From Galerina marginata (lineage: Eukaryota > Basidiomycota > Agaricomycetes > Agaricales > Galerinaceae), in NCBI GenBank assembly GCA_023014335.1, contig JAECYW010000030.1:576324-640323 (forward strand): a stretch of DNA of 64,000 nucleotides, given 5' to 3'. How positions within the stretch are numbered: position 1 is the first letter of the stretch; each line of letters begins with the position of its first letter. Positions 48,128-59,329 of this stretch are shown in pieces. The position numbers and the translations under genes were made by a program. The notes beneath the pieces are model-generated. The model was not told the origin of the DNA, made no database searches, and saw only the letters and a list, made by a program, of their open reading frames with translations.

Positions 48128-50287
48128 ATGTCGACTGTTGTAATGCCATATAAACGCGACCCGATGGCCCCGAGATTTGACGGAAAAGCGACATCGCTCG
48201 TCCCATTTCTTGAGGAAATTAAGCACCTAGCAGATGCCTGTGCCCTCTCCGTATCAAGTTGCATAAAATGGACCCTAATATACGCACCTCAAGACGACCG
48301 CGAGCTTTGGCAATTGTTTGATTCCGCAAAGGGCAATGATTGGGATGCCTTTGTCACGGAGATATGTTCATACTATCCGGGATCAGTGAGCGACCGAAAA
48401 TACACGCTCAACGACCTCGAAACCCTATCCGAAACTCAGTCGTTAGTTCATATAGCCGATGTCAACGGATTCGGTGAATATTATAGGTCATTCCTTCGGA
48501 TTTCAAAGTACCTCGAACAGAAGAAGCGGATTTCAAATCGGGAAATTCAATTTTATTTCATGAACGGTTTACATTGCACTCTCAGAACCCAAGTACGCGA
48601 CCAGCTCCGCCTCGAATACCCGAGGCACCACCCCGACGATCCTTATAGCCTCGAAGAAATCCACAAAGCAGCATTATTTGCATTATCCTGTGACCATCCA
48701 AAGGATTTACCACCGTTCATTAGTTCCGAAACTTCTCGCACTCTTCCGGGACCGATTGACGTCGATATCAGTTCAGTCGCATCAGCGGTATTGAAGCAAA
48801 TTAGCTCATTGACGGACCACCGAGATATTCGAAATGAGACTACATTATATTATCCACCGCTGGCTCATACAAACGAAACAGTCGGTCAATTGTTCCTCGA
48901 AAACACGATCTCAGACAATCGCAACGCCAAGAAGGATCGCGTTTCATCAGACAGCGCACGCATTCCGAGCCCCGAAGTATCAGGAAACTACTTGAATCAC
49001 TCCACATCATCGCACCTGCAAGGATTTGATGAGCTACCTAAGCTCGAGTCGTTTATTTTGAGCATAATAGACCCTCCATGCAACAATGAATCTGCCGCAA
49101 TATCATCTAGTCACAACGTCGAAAACCCTTCCCCAACACCGGAATCCCTCGAGAATAAACCAATAAAGATATGTCAGAACATGGAACCAAGGCTTGTAAA
49201 CGAATTTATGGAGATAGCTTCGAATTCTCCGCACCCGCAGCTCTTAGATATCGAGCCCTCCGTCACCGGATCAAAACAAGCGCCCGAATCGAACTTAAGC
49301 GCCGGTTGTCTCCTCGACCACAATCAGCCGATACAGGGTACAGATTTCGACCAAATCAGCACTGGAGAGATCACTAAAGTTTCAAAACACGATTCTATTT
49401 CGAATAATACACCCGGAAGCATCACTCAGCCTACGAATTCGACCTCAACTCGTATGAAACGGCCAAATACCAGTATCTTGGACTGCGGAGTCGTGAATTC
49501 GTCTTCTCGCATCCATTTTGACCCCGATAAATGGTTCCTACAAGATCTAAAAATGACAGTCGCAACGGAAACTTCAAATTCTCGAGATGTTTGCTCTGAT
49601 TCACACCGCAATTTCCGTCCAATCGTAAACGCCGCAACTTACCTCCCATCCAACTATTCACCTGAACTCGACCCAAATTGTCGCAAAAATCCGATCAATG
49701 AATTAATTGAAAGCAACTCCACCATTCCTGAATTGTCCATCGTCGATTTAAAGCCCAGATTGCTCGCCTCTCGTCCAAATGCAAAGCCTCCCAATATAAA
49801 TACCATTTATGAAGAGAAAGAGCAATTTACCGTCGCACCTTCGGCAATTTCAGCTCAAATAGTAACACCATACGACTTCCAGATCACCGAAGACGATGTA
49901 ATGACCGCAATCGAGAACCACAATCCGCCAAATTTTGAATCGACTAAGAACAACAATCAGAAAGCCGAGTTAAGCGCCCAGGATCATGGCAAGTTCACGC
50001 CTGGAATTGGAGGCAGTCCCAGACATCCCGAAAGCAAACCGATTGAACGTACTGCCAACGAGAACATCAAGATATACGCTGCGCCGGTCATCCTGATAGA
50101 GCACCACGGTCCAAAATCATTCACAAATCCAATCCAGCCGAGTTCACGCAACAGAATTTCAATTAATGCCGTGTTCTCAGCTCCAGATTTACCTCGCCGT
50201 TGCCCTCGGCGTTTCCTTGTTCGAAAGAAGAGGTTTAAATTTACCTGGAACACCCCGAGATCGGTTGACTGGGAAGTCAACATTTAA
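48128..50287 (+). CDS. Ty3-type Gag protein, 719 residues
   Basis: A single uninterrupted frame starts at the ATG at 48128. Residues 10-190 match the capsid-like region of basidiomycete Ty3/gypsy Gag proteins (PRFDGKATSLVPFLEEI, ELWQLFD, GNDWDAFVTEICSYYPG, GEYYRSFLRISKYL). The remaining ~500 residues are Ser/Asn/Pro-rich and look disordered. No CCHC zinc knuckle and no protease Asp motif is visible. The frame ends just before the 3' LTR. The intact frame despite missing pol suggests selection or very recent insertion. Confidence 0.85.
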   Translation: MSTVVMPYKRDPMAPRFDGKATSLVPFLEEIKHLADACALSVSSCIKWTLIYAPQDDRELWQLFDSAKGNDWDAFVTEICSYYPGSVSDRKYTLNDLETLSETQSLVHIADVNGFGEYYRSFLRISKYLEQKKRISNREIQFYFMNGLHCTLRTQVRDQLRLEYPRHHPDDPYSLEEIHKAALFALSCDHPKDLPPFISSETSRTLPGPIDVDISSVASAVLKQISSLTDHRDIRNETTLYYPPLAHTNETVGQLFLENTISDNRNAKKDRVSSDSARIPSPEVSGNYLNHSTSSHLQGFDELPKLESFILSIIDPPCNNESAAISSSHNVENPSPTPESLENKPIKICQNMEPRLVNEFMEIASNSPHPQLLDIEPSVTGSKQAPESNLSAGCLLDHNQPIQGTDFDQISTGEITKVSKHDSISNNTPGSITQPTNSTSTRMKRPNTSILDCGVVNSSSRIHFDPDKWFLQDLKMTVATETSNSRDVCSDSHRNFRPIVNAATYLPSNYSPELDPNCRKNPINELIESNSTIPELSIVDLKPRLLASRPNAKPPNINTIYEEKEQFTVAPSAISAQIVTPYDFQITEDDVMTAIENHNPPNFESTKNNNQKAELSAQDHGKFTPGIGGSPRHPESKPIERTANENIKIYAAPVILIEHHGPKSFTNPIQPSSRNRISINAVFSAPDLPRRCPRRFLVRKKRFKFTWNTPRSVDWEVNI

Positions 50288-50300
50288 AGTCCCTGGGAGG

Positions 50301-50883
50301 TGTGAGGGTTCCCCTCTGTCTAGGCACGAAATCCCAAATAATATACCCGGTTTCGAACGAACCGCATGCTAGGTAAATTTATATTTCAATTTCCTTTCCT
50401 TTTCTGTACCGATCACGATGCGCCACATCGTCGATCACTTCTGAAACTGTTCCTTATCAATCTTTCCCTTCCTACCATTAATTCCGAAGGTATATTCCTT
50501 CTATTCTTCATTCCTCTGCCTGAATGTTTCCTTTTCACTTGGTTTCATAAATTTTACATTTCCCCATTTCGATCTCTACGTAGACTTTAAATACGGAGTC
50601 CTATGTAGTAGATCTTCAGTTGAATTCGAGTATTCTTCTCACCCCATCGTCGTTAGCACCTCGCGGCTCGGTTTCTACGATAGAAACGTCGCCTGGCATC
50701 GTTCTGGATCGCTCCCCGTCGTCTCGCTCTCTCCTCTCGCATCGAAATTCGTTTATTCCCATTTTATCTACTAACTACTACCCACCATCCTTAGGATCCC
50801 CTCGAACCACCACGCAAACGGAGTTTGCGCCCCGTTTCGTTTCCACGAAGCATTTCGAACTCACGCACTCTCGTGCATCTTCA
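50301..50883 (+). repeat. 3' LTR
   Basis: It is 583 bp and essentially identical to the 5' LTR. It is preceded by CCCTGGGAGG, a short purine-rich stretch that could serve as polypurine tract. Confidence 0.9.
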
Positions 50884-51300
50884 ACTTCACGGTCGCGTTC
50901 AGTGGGAAAAGGTGAAAAGCAGGCTTTTCGTCCTTGGATAAATTAGGGAAATAGGTCACGTGGGGCCGCCAATCGATCATTCGATAACTCAGCCTGTGAT
51001 TTTCATTCCTTTGATCTCCATCCCCCTCCCCCTCGAGGCATCGTGAAAACAACAGCCTGCCACAGTGTCTGGGGCGTATAGACCAAGAGCGAAAAATTCT
51101 ACTCGAGTGGGATTTTTAATTATCATTTCCTTCGCATCAGAGTTGCTTTTCGCTTCTAATGCATCACCCATCGCTGTGCCAGGCTTCGAGTTGTCATTGC
51201 CTCCTTTGACTTGGAATTTATGCTCTGAAATAATTGGCCTGTGTTTCTCATTCACATCTCGCTGCTCAATCCCTTTCCGTTTGTCAAATTCACTGAGAAC
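50884..51300. repeat. Conserved segmental block, copy 1
   Basis: About 400 bp shared with 56000-56440 and 61380-61790, with a GTCACGTG motif, AACAGCCTGCCACAG, and TTTGACTTGGAATTTATGCTC landmarks. It always precedes the ~330 bp repeat array. It could be a promoter or 5' exon for whatever the array encodes. Confidence 0.65.
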
Positions 51301-51366
51301 TTGGAGGATGGAACAAGTGGCTTATAATCGGATATCGATAGGTTTCGACGGTGCCGGTATTTCAAC

Positions 51367-52245
51367 AAGTTTGTCACATCGATCGTCCAGCTCACAGCTT
51401 CTTTCTTATCCATCAAGCCGCTCTCCTATGTCTGGACATTTCCTGGTGCTACCACCGACTCACGATCAGCCAATATCTTTCGAACATCTGTGTTTTCACA
51501 ATGCCCACTGTCCTTCATGCCGCACAGAGATCAAGAACGCGCTCTGAGTTGGGCTTGTATATCGTCGATCTTTACAAATTACGCCCAACTCTTACTCAGT
51601 TGACGTCATGTTCTGTGCGGCTGAGGCGGCTCAGGATAACTAAAGCACGAATTCTATATTATATGTTCAGTCGCGGATCTAGTTAACAATCTATCCAAAG
51701 GTCTCCAGTTCCGCAATCTTTCTTGCCCGTCTATGCATTCTCCTATGACAGGGCAGGAAAATGCATATTTCCACCACCGACTCAGATCAGTCAAATATCT
51801 GACTTTTCACAAGGTCCGGGGTCCTGATTGCCGCGCAGAGATCATGAAGGTGCCTCGAGTTGGGTCGTTTTTCGTCGATCCTTTGTGATCTGGAGTTACA
51901 CCCAACTCTGACACGCTGAGGATTGTCTACTGCGCGGCTGCGGCTTAGGATACCTAACGCACGACTTCCTGCGCTTTTATATTCTGATTTTCCGTGCTCA
52001 ATCGCGGATCTAACCAGAGTTATTCGCCGTATATTCCTCTTGAACCTTACTTACCGACTTATCCGTCTTCCTCGGCTATGTTGCCCAGCTTCCGTGCTCA
52101 GAAATATGGACGAAGCCTCGTCTCTGAAATCCATCGCGGTAAGCAAACATTGCAGTCTTCGGATTAAACTAAATAATAACCCTGTATCTAGGCCGACGAT
52201 GTCTATTTTATACCTTGTAAATAGGTATACTAATATAGCGTAACA
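51367..52245. repeat. ~330 bp repeat array A (2 units plus terminal module)
   Basis: Units span about 51367-51687 and 51690-52015. Landmarks in each are CCACCGACTC, ATATCTTTCGAA-ATCTG, a segment encoding CP-CR-EI, GCGCGGCTGCGGCT, and TCGCGGATCTAG at the end. A distinct terminal module (TTATTCGCCGTAT... to GCCGACGATGTCTATTTTA) closes the array. No continuous frame was found through a whole unit. Confidence 0.7.
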
Positions 52246-52295
52246 CGGAAGAATATCCAACCCTCTCGACCCTGATACAGCAACGCCGCGAGTTC

Positions 52296-52952
52296 TAGGG
52301 ACTAGCATGGTACGTTCCGGTGCGGACCGGTAACAAAACCGCGGTTCCGGCCAAATACGGTACGGTACGGAACGGTTAGCACGGTTACCGGTAAACCGTG
52401 CCTATTTTTAGCCCGCCGCATTTATAGCTCGAGTAACGTTGTTTTCTAACGCGCGTTTGCACGCTCCAGGGTTTCTAGTGATGAAATACATCTGTACTTG
52501 ATATTAAATAGTATTGTAAGTTGTTTTATCCAGTCAATCAGGCCCGTTCCTGCCACAGAAGAAAACGGCCTACATTTTAATGCCTTAAAGTCGTACAAAA
52601 AACCTAAGCCAAAGGCAGATGTAAACATTTGGGGCGCTTGACATCTTCTAAAAGGTAGTATACACTCTGATAAGCATTTGACAGTCATTTACTTCAGATC
52701 TCTGTAATATTTGCTGGGGAATCGTGCCCAGGGAGGCCAAAGAGAGGCGGCAATCTAATCTCATTACTAAATTGTTTATATGTGTATATTTAGACTTAGA
52801 TTTACTAATAGATACTACTTAACCTTATCTAAGGTCCTGCCAAGGACCGGAAAACCACGGTTTATTGAATTTTCCACGGTTCTGGACCGAGGTTAACCGG
52901 TCCTTATTTTACGGATTTTTCCGCGGAAATCACGTTACCATGCTAGTCCCTA
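52296..52952. mobile_element. hAT-type MITE
   Basis: The 657 bp element starts TAGGGACTAGCATGGTA and ends with the exact inverse of those 17 bases. It is flanked on both sides by the perfect 8 bp duplication GCGAGTTC (52288-52295, 52953-52960), the hallmark length for hAT transposons. Sub-terminal ACGGTT/CCGGT-type repeats near both ends resemble transposase-binding sites. It has no coding capacity, so it would need a hAT transposase from elsewhere. Confidence 0.85.
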
Positions 52953-53372
52953 GCGAGTTCCATGATGCGTCGCATCAACATAACCACATCCCCCGGAAGC
53001 CGTCCAGTGTCGAGGGCGAGGCGGTAACCGCGATGAACCCGAAGTCGTCCACGGCACTCTGAATTAATTGAAAGGTAGACTGCGAATGCGAATGCGACGT
53101 CAGTCCGACCGTGACCGCAATTAGTAGTTAGAAATTGAATACCAGCCTAGATCCACGTTGAACAGCGTCATGCTAAATTACACAAACAGTCCCAGTTTCC
53201 ATTCGATGTGCCGAAATTCAAGTTAAGGAGCTTAGAAGGAGCTGACAACCCAGTTAATTATACGATGAAAAGTTCGATTATTGCGAGGTTTCAGTTTCAA
53301 AGTACATTCCTGTCTATCAATAGCCATGCCATTAACACACCCCTTTCCGCCCAGTACACACCATCGCCATCG

Positions 53373-54032
53373 ATGATCATCCCCAAGATTACGACGATGC
53401 CGCCATATCTGTTCACCAGAGGGTTGAAGAAAGACTCACCATGGGTCATTGTCATCTCCTTGACGGCGATAATTCTCGTCATTTGCCTCACGTACGCATT
53501 AGGGTCTCTGTGTCCAAACTTGGTGGATGGGAGTGAGGCAGGAGCCGCGGAAAGACGTCAACAAGAACAAGAGCAGGTTCCTGAAGACGAGAACGATCAG
53601 CAGCGTGCGCCAGCTACGAGGCCTTCACGTACTGCACAGCCGCTGGGGAACGGCAGTGGACATGGGACTCGCCGCAGACGAACAATGCCGCCAGTAAGAG
53701 AGAACATCCGCCCAGGAACCACCGAGCCGCTTGAGTCGCCTATACCTACACCTCCGCCTGCTTATAACGCTATCGAGCCTGCTGTCCAACCGAGACCAAG
53801 AACGGCACCAGTCGACACCGCGGCTCTAGATCTGTACTGCGTGCCTGCCGCAAATCACGATTCACCCAATTCTCCGGAACAACTACTCTCTGTACACCTT
53901 CGAGAGGGAGAACCCATTGGACAGTCGAATGCGAGCGGTCAACATAACGAGCACGGTTCCGCCCCTGGACGTGATAGGTTGTTCTATTTAGCCGCTAGGT
54001 TCAGACAGCCGCAGAGATTGCACGAAAGGTAA
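53373..54032 (+). CDS. Single-pass membrane protein with a PPxY motif (family B), copy 2
   Basis: From the ATG at 53373 (an in-frame ATG at 53265 is an alternative) it encodes about 219 residues aligned along their whole length with the protein at 44924-45613. It has an N-terminal MIIPKITTMPPYLFTRG, a transmembrane helix (VIVISLTAIILVICLTYALG), a Glu/Gln-rich charged stretch, and a tail with PPPAYNAIEP. It ends FRQPQRLHER followed by the same GGTAAGT donor, so a further exon is likely. Most differences from copy 1 are conservative and the frame is intact, which suggests both copies are or were under selection. Confidence 0.6.
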   Translation: MIIPKITTMPPYLFTRGLKKDSPWVIVISLTAIILVICLTYALGSLCPNLVDGSEAGAAERRQQEQEQVPEDENDQQRAPATRPSRTAQPLGNGSGHGTRRRRTMPPVRENIRPGTTEPLESPIPTPPPAYNAIEPAVQPRPRTAPVDTAALDLYCVPAANHDSPNSPEQLLSVHLREGEPIGQSNASGQHNEHGSAPGRDRLFYLAARFRQPQRLHER

Positions 54033-54249
54033 GTATGGACTGCGAAAAGAAATGAGCAATGTTACTGCGAGAATTTCAGAAGACGAAGGTACAAACCTGT
54101 CCTTTCGACTCCGCCTGCGCTGTCGCGGTTGGGTTGAAATGAGCGATTTCAAAACGACGAGGAAGTCAGCGATTCTTTAGGTTTGACTCGTTAGTAGCTG
54201 GAAAGAAAGCCAAAAGGGCAACAGAAATTGAATAAATAACTTGATAGAG

Positions 54250-54830
54250 TTGAATTAAAACAAAAAGCATACCTAACGTCCAAGAAAGACTACTCTGCCT
54301 GGTCCACATCGGTAAAGGAAACTGCACGGTCAAGATAAATGACGCAGAACCAATCAAACTGGTGGTACAACACGATGCATAGCCAGCGGTCCGCATATTA
54401 CGCTTCCATACCTTCCGTTGAACTGTGGCCGGTAATCATCAGTGACAGCAATAAATATACATTAACCAAAAGGACGTGCCTGACAGCATGGACCAACTCC
54501 AAAAGCGCGGTACGCAGTAGGTTCGTTGAACTGTAGCCGTAAGTATCAGGATCATAAAGAAAAAACGAGGACCAACACAACACATACCTGCAAAGACCGC
54601 TGACACGAACCTCCAGAATCGACACAAGCTCTTACACCACGAGCAGCCGCATCGGAGTTGTCAATCAGTACGTTTCGCAAGCCAAAGATCATTGTCGATG
54701 CTGGCTGCAGCGAGGTCAAGGTCCGCTTCACCAATGAAAGTGAGAATGGGGACTTCGTTTGAAGTCGGCGGTGCCACCTTACACATGTACGCTGCTGTTG
54801 AATGTTCTATGAGAACAAATATAGGGAGAG
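54250..54830 (-). pseudogene. ABC transporter NBD1 remnant, unit 2a
   Basis: On the minus strand, in order: VPILTFIGEADLDLAAA (about 54730-54780, matching FPTLTV-QTLEFAA of PDR pumps), TMIFGLRNVLIDNSDAAARGV (54630-54700), TALLELVHAVRH (54470-54530) and QFDWFCVIYLDRAV (54300-54370). Frames are interrupted and no Walker or signature motif survives. Confidence 0.55.
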
Positions 54831-55099
54831 TCATAGGCAAGGCTTGGTCGAGAGAAGCGGCTAAAGAAGGCCCTGTCAGCATGGACGAGGGAAGGAGAAA
54901 AGGAAGAAGAAAGGAAGAAGAAAGGAAGAAGAAAGGAAGATCACCGCGATTGTCGTGGGCAGGACTTCATCTTGAGGAAGGGATTGGTAAAGCGACGACG
55001 AAGTCGGCGGTTCTCTGGCTCGTATCTGGAAAGAAAGAAAAAGGGAAATAAAAATCAATAAATAATGCGATAAAAATAAATTAAAACAAATAGCTTACT

Positions 55100-55520
55100 C
55101 AGTCCAAAAAGAACCACTTTGGGTGTCTACATCGACAAAGTATGCCATTCTGGCCCCGTAGATGACACAGAACCAGTCAAAGTAGCGGTACAACACGATG
55201 TATGCTGGCAGTAGCATCTCTCCGCCAGCAAATACGGACGAACTCCAAAAAGGGTACACCTTTCCAAATGTTCTGTTAAGCTGTAGCCTGTAAGTATCAG
55301 ACTATCAGTAAACGTCGTAATAGAAAACAAGGAGGAAAAATGAAATAACGTACCTGCCTCAAGCACGACGCGGTCCTGTCACGCGGGACTCCAGAAACAA
55401 CTCAAGTTGCAACACAAGAGCAGCGGTATGGGCATCTGACTCTCCAACCGGCTTCGTCACCGTCTTACGCACCCCAAAGATCGTCGTCGACGTCGGCAGA
55501 TGTACCTGCTGAGACGCTAC
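55100..55520 (-). pseudogene. ABC transporter NBD1 remnant, unit 2b
   Basis: A second diverged copy lies in the same segmental unit: TIFGVRKTVTKPVGESDAH (about 55440-55500), a CTLF/EFVR-like piece (55220-55275), and YFDWFCVIYGARMAYFVDVD (55130-55200). Stops break it, and the order and spacing match the other remnants. Confidence 0.55.
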
Positions 55521-55999
55521 ACCCTGCCGGCACGAATTCTTCTGGTCAGGGAGTAGTCAACCCTCTCGATGTGTGTTGACACGACGAAAGCCATTTCCAC
55601 ATATCATCAACAGTCGGGGGCGGGCTCTTCTCTGGATATGACCTACTGGACGGTCTCCAGGTATTGGCCATTGGAGTACACAGCAATGGGGAAGGTCGGT
55701 TAAAGCAAGCCGCAATGTACGCCAGATAACCTCTAGGGAGCGGAAGGCAAGAGACGAAAGACGGCGCAGTCGCTCCTTGACATGATGATAGGCTTGAAGA
55801 ACTGGGTCACGTCGGTGCTTGAGTAGAGTGGTTCTGATAGTTATGAAGTAAGTAGGAGAAGCATTTTATGTCGTAGGGGCAATCAGGGGTGCTTACAGTC
55901 AGGCAAGGCATATTCTCGGGGTTATCGAGTCCCAAAGGACTCGTCTTGATAGACGCGACGCGTTATAAGAGTAGGAGCGCGTCTTGGTGCATAGTGGTT

Positions 56000-56440
56000 C
56001 ACTGTGTTTTGTTTCATGATCGCGTTCATGGCAGGAGGGGAAAAGCAAAAGCAAGGCCCAGGCTTTGGGATAATTTTGGAAATGAGTCACGTGTAGTGTC
56101 AATCGATGATTCGATAACGGACGCTGTCATTCCTTGATCCTCCTCACTCATCTCCCTCAAGGCATCGTGAAAACAACAGCCTGCCACAGAGTCTGAGGTA
56201 TATAGACCAAGACCAAGAAATGCTACTCGAGTGGGATATTTCACGATCATTTCCACCGCCTCAGAGTTGCTTTTCGCTTCGGTCTTGAGGAAGACGGATA
56301 CATACCCAATCCCTGTGCCAGGCTTCGAGTCGTCGTTGCCTCCTTTGACTTGGAATTTATGCTCCGAAATAATTGGCCTGTGTTTCTTATTCACATCTCA
56401 GCTGCTAATTTCTTTTCCGCTTTCCAAATGCACTGAGAAC
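56000..56440. repeat. Conserved segmental block, copy 2
   Basis: It is homologous to 50884-51300 and 61380-61790, including GAGTCACGTG, AACAGCCTGCCACAG and CTTTGACTTGGAATTTATGCTC. Here it runs straight on from the ABC remnant side without the LTR insertion, giving the empty-site version of the joint. Confidence 0.65.
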
Positions 56441-56479
56441 TCCGAAGACAAAGCGAGTGGCTTATGATCGGATATCATC

Positions 56480-57870
56480 TACGTTTAGGTATTTCAACAA
56501 GTTCGTCAGCCCGATCTTGTAGCTCACCACCTTATTATTATCTATCTAGCCGCTCTAAGATGACAGGACAATGCCTGCTGCCACCGGCGACTCGCAGTCA
56601 GTTGAGACTTTTTCAATATCTATGCTTTCACAACTTATATTGTCCAATGTCCTGATTGCCGTGCAGGGATCAAGGTAGCACGAGATGGGTCGTTTGTCGT
56701 CGACCCTTTGCGACTTGAAATTACGCCCAACTCTGCAATGGTCTTCCAAGAGCCTGCACGGCTGCCCCTCAGGAGACCTAAAGCGTAACCTTCACTGCTA
56801 CTCTAGGCTGCGTTCTGTGCTCAATCGCGGATCTAGCCAAACGTCTATCCAAAGGTCGTCTAGCTTCCTCTTTCTTATTCATTTATCCGGTCTTCTATGG
56901 CTGGACAATATTTACTGCCCCCATCGACTCTCGATCAGTCACTATCTTTCCGATGTCTGTGTTTTCACAATTTAAAGCCCAGTGTCCTCATAGCCGCGCA
57001 GAGATCAACAAGCCTCTCAGAGTTGGCTTCGTTTATCGTCGATTTTTACGACCGGAATTACGCCAGACTCTTGAGTATTTGGAGTGCAGGTCTGCGCGGC
57101 TGCGATTCAGAATATCTGAAGCACCATTTCCACTGTATTCTGACGTTTAGTGCTCAATCGCAGATCTAGTCAAAGGTCTATCCAGACATCTTCCAGCTCC
57201 CATTGACACTTTCTTTCTTATCCGCCTATCCGTTCTCCTATGACACGAAAATGCATATCTCCACCACCGACTCTCGATAGTCAATATCTTTCGAATATCT
57301 GATTTTTCGCAAGGTCTGGTACAGGGTATCCTGATTGCCGCGCAGAGATCAAGTCAGCACGACTTGGGTCGTTTATGGTCAATCCTTTGCGACCTAGAAT
57401 TACACCCAAATCTTATAAATCAAGATCGCCCTGCGCGGCTGCGGCTCAGGACACCTTAGTCACTGTCGGCGTATTCTGATGCTCTGTGCTCACCGCTAAA
57501 TCGCGGATCTAGCTAGATGTCGATTCAAAACTGCATTAACCTGACCTCCAAGAATCCCTCTCGTTTTCCAATTTCGTCGTAGCAACCTAACACTACGATA
57601 CAAGTTATTCGTCGTATCCTTTCTTGAACCTTACTCACCAGTTTTTCCGTCTTTCTTGGGTAGGTTTCCCGACTTCCGTTCTCAAAAATAGAGACGCAGT
57701 TTCGTACCTGCATTCTATCATGATGAGCAAGCGTTGCAGCTGTCGGATTAAATAAAATAAATTACAACTCTGCAGGCCGACGACGTCTATTTTACAGCTT
57801 GTAAAGTAGATGAATTGTAAGATAACATCTAATTCTGTTTTGACTATTATCAAGCCTCCGTGACCTAGGG
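56480..57870. repeat. ~330 bp repeat array B (3 units plus terminal module)
   Basis: Units run about 56480-56820, 56822-57170 and 57171-57500, then the terminal module (to about 57870). One unit still encodes YPDCRAEIKSARLGSFMVNPL in one frame (57330-57400). Others carry frameshifts. Confidence 0.7.
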
Positions 57871-57879
57871 ATCAAGTTA

Positions 57880-58940
57880 CAAAGCAGAGCGGTACAAATC
57901 GAGTAGCTCAAACTCAGACAGCTCGATATTTGTTCAGTAGAACAGTGCAGTGCAGCTTTTCGAGCAAAGCCTATTCAAATCAGAATCGGTTCTTAAAATC
58001 CACGTCTAATCAGAAACACTCGAGTTTCGAACTCATGTTCAACCGACTCGGACGGGGAGCATATTTGCGATCAAGTATGATCAGGATGCGCGTCATTGCA
58101 CAATATAATAAATAAGAAAAATTAACACAACGAAAACTCTTGTGAGACTCGAGTGCACGAAAGGCAAAGATTCACAAAGGGAAGTGAAGAAGTTAGAAGT
58201 AAGACCTGGCTAGAGGGAACTCACTCCGCTTCCTTGTCAGTAACGAAAAGATGAAGGCAGATGAAGTTGAGCGGAGAATGGAAGGACCTTATGGACAGTA
58301 GAAAAATCAATACTGGTGCACATTTCGGACTGTAAATTGAAATATCAGATGTCAAAAAACAATACGAAATCGTGAAGGGGGTGTACGACAGGGACTAGAA
58401 TTCTGCAGGAAGAATTCGACCGACGATGAACATATCTCTAGTAATTAACATAATGCCAATTTCGGTACACGTACTCTAACCCGTGGTAATGTTGAGTGGC
58501 GTTCAGTGAAAGAAAAAAGACGAGGAGAGCTCCGATGAAGGGAAGGGTCTTTCAAAGCTAACTTTCAAACACGATGATGAGACCGAAAGCCTGCAACTTG
58601 ATGTAAGAATACATAGATGAGGACCATGGTCCCTTACAATCAAGATTGAAAATGGACTACGACTTCGAAGAGCGATTGCTAACGGAAGCCTGGTAAGTTA
58701 AAGCGCCGAGTTTAAGCACAAGCTTGCTTGGCCGGGGGGTGATGTTTTCAGGGCTGTGAGTTCCTCAAGCGGAGTAGGCTTCGCTGGGACCGTGGGGTCC
58801 ATTTCGGGCATGATAAGTTCAACGCTATGAGGTTCATTATGAGTGAAAATGAACTCGACTCGAAGGTTACAAGGCCGGCTTACCCACCTTGAGGAGGCTA
58901 TAAAATGAATGAGCTGGAGAGGTTAGAAATTTAGTATGTA
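57880..58940. other. Intergenic, nothing recognised
   Basis: No coding, RNA or repeat signal was recognised. The stretch is not shared with the corresponding position of the other segmental copies as far as I could see. Confidence 0.4.
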
Positions 58941-58949
58941 GAATATAGA

Positions 58950-59180
58950 AAATGTGATATGATCGACTCACAAGAGATTGAAGCGAGTAGCGAGGCTATT
59001 TCCCTTGATGATTTGCATCCTACAACAACTGGCAGCCACGGTCGGAGGGGTTGCTCGGAACGTAAGTACGAGCTGCAAAAAGAAATGAACAGCGTTACTG
59101 CAAGGAAACTCAAAAAGGACGAAGGTACGCACCTGTCCTTCCGTCTTGGCTTCGACCCCACGCGGTTAGATTTTCGACGC
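58950..59180 (+). pseudogene. 3' remnant of the family B membrane-protein gene
   Basis: The end of the coding region (GGCAGCCACGG-TCGGAGG...) and the GTAAGTACGAGCTGCAAAAAG donor region, with its downstream GTTACTGCAAGG and GACGAAGGTAC landmarks, match those after 45609 and 54028. The transmembrane and PPxY parts are absent. Confidence 0.5.
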
Positions 59181-59329
59181 TAGCGCGGTGTTTTCCCCGT
59201 TGTGCTTGGGTTCGTTAAAGTAACAAGGAAGTCAGCGGTCCATTAGCGTTAGCTGGTTCATCTGGAAAGAAAGAAAAATAAGAATAAGAAATAAAATAAA
59301 TAACGTGGCAGGGTCGAATTAAAATAACA

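Larger units (their letters stand above)
47214..50883 (+). mobile_element. Gag-only LTR retrotransposon, very young
   Basis: Two 583 bp LTRs (47214-47796 and 50301-50883) begin TGTGAGGG and end TTCA; I saw only one base difference between them (T/C near 47628 versus 50715). ACTT flanks both sides as a target duplication (4-5 bp, ambiguous by one base). The only coding capacity is the Gag-type frame at 48128-50287; no protease, reverse transcriptase, RNase H or integrase is present, so it must rely on a partner element. It sits inside segmental copy 1 and is absent from copies 2 and 3. Confidence 0.9.

Noticed and set aside
51423..51545. A RING finger gene in the 51-52 kb array
   Set aside because: Only the CPxC pair and one CxH resemble a RING; the other zinc ligands are missing and units carry stops.
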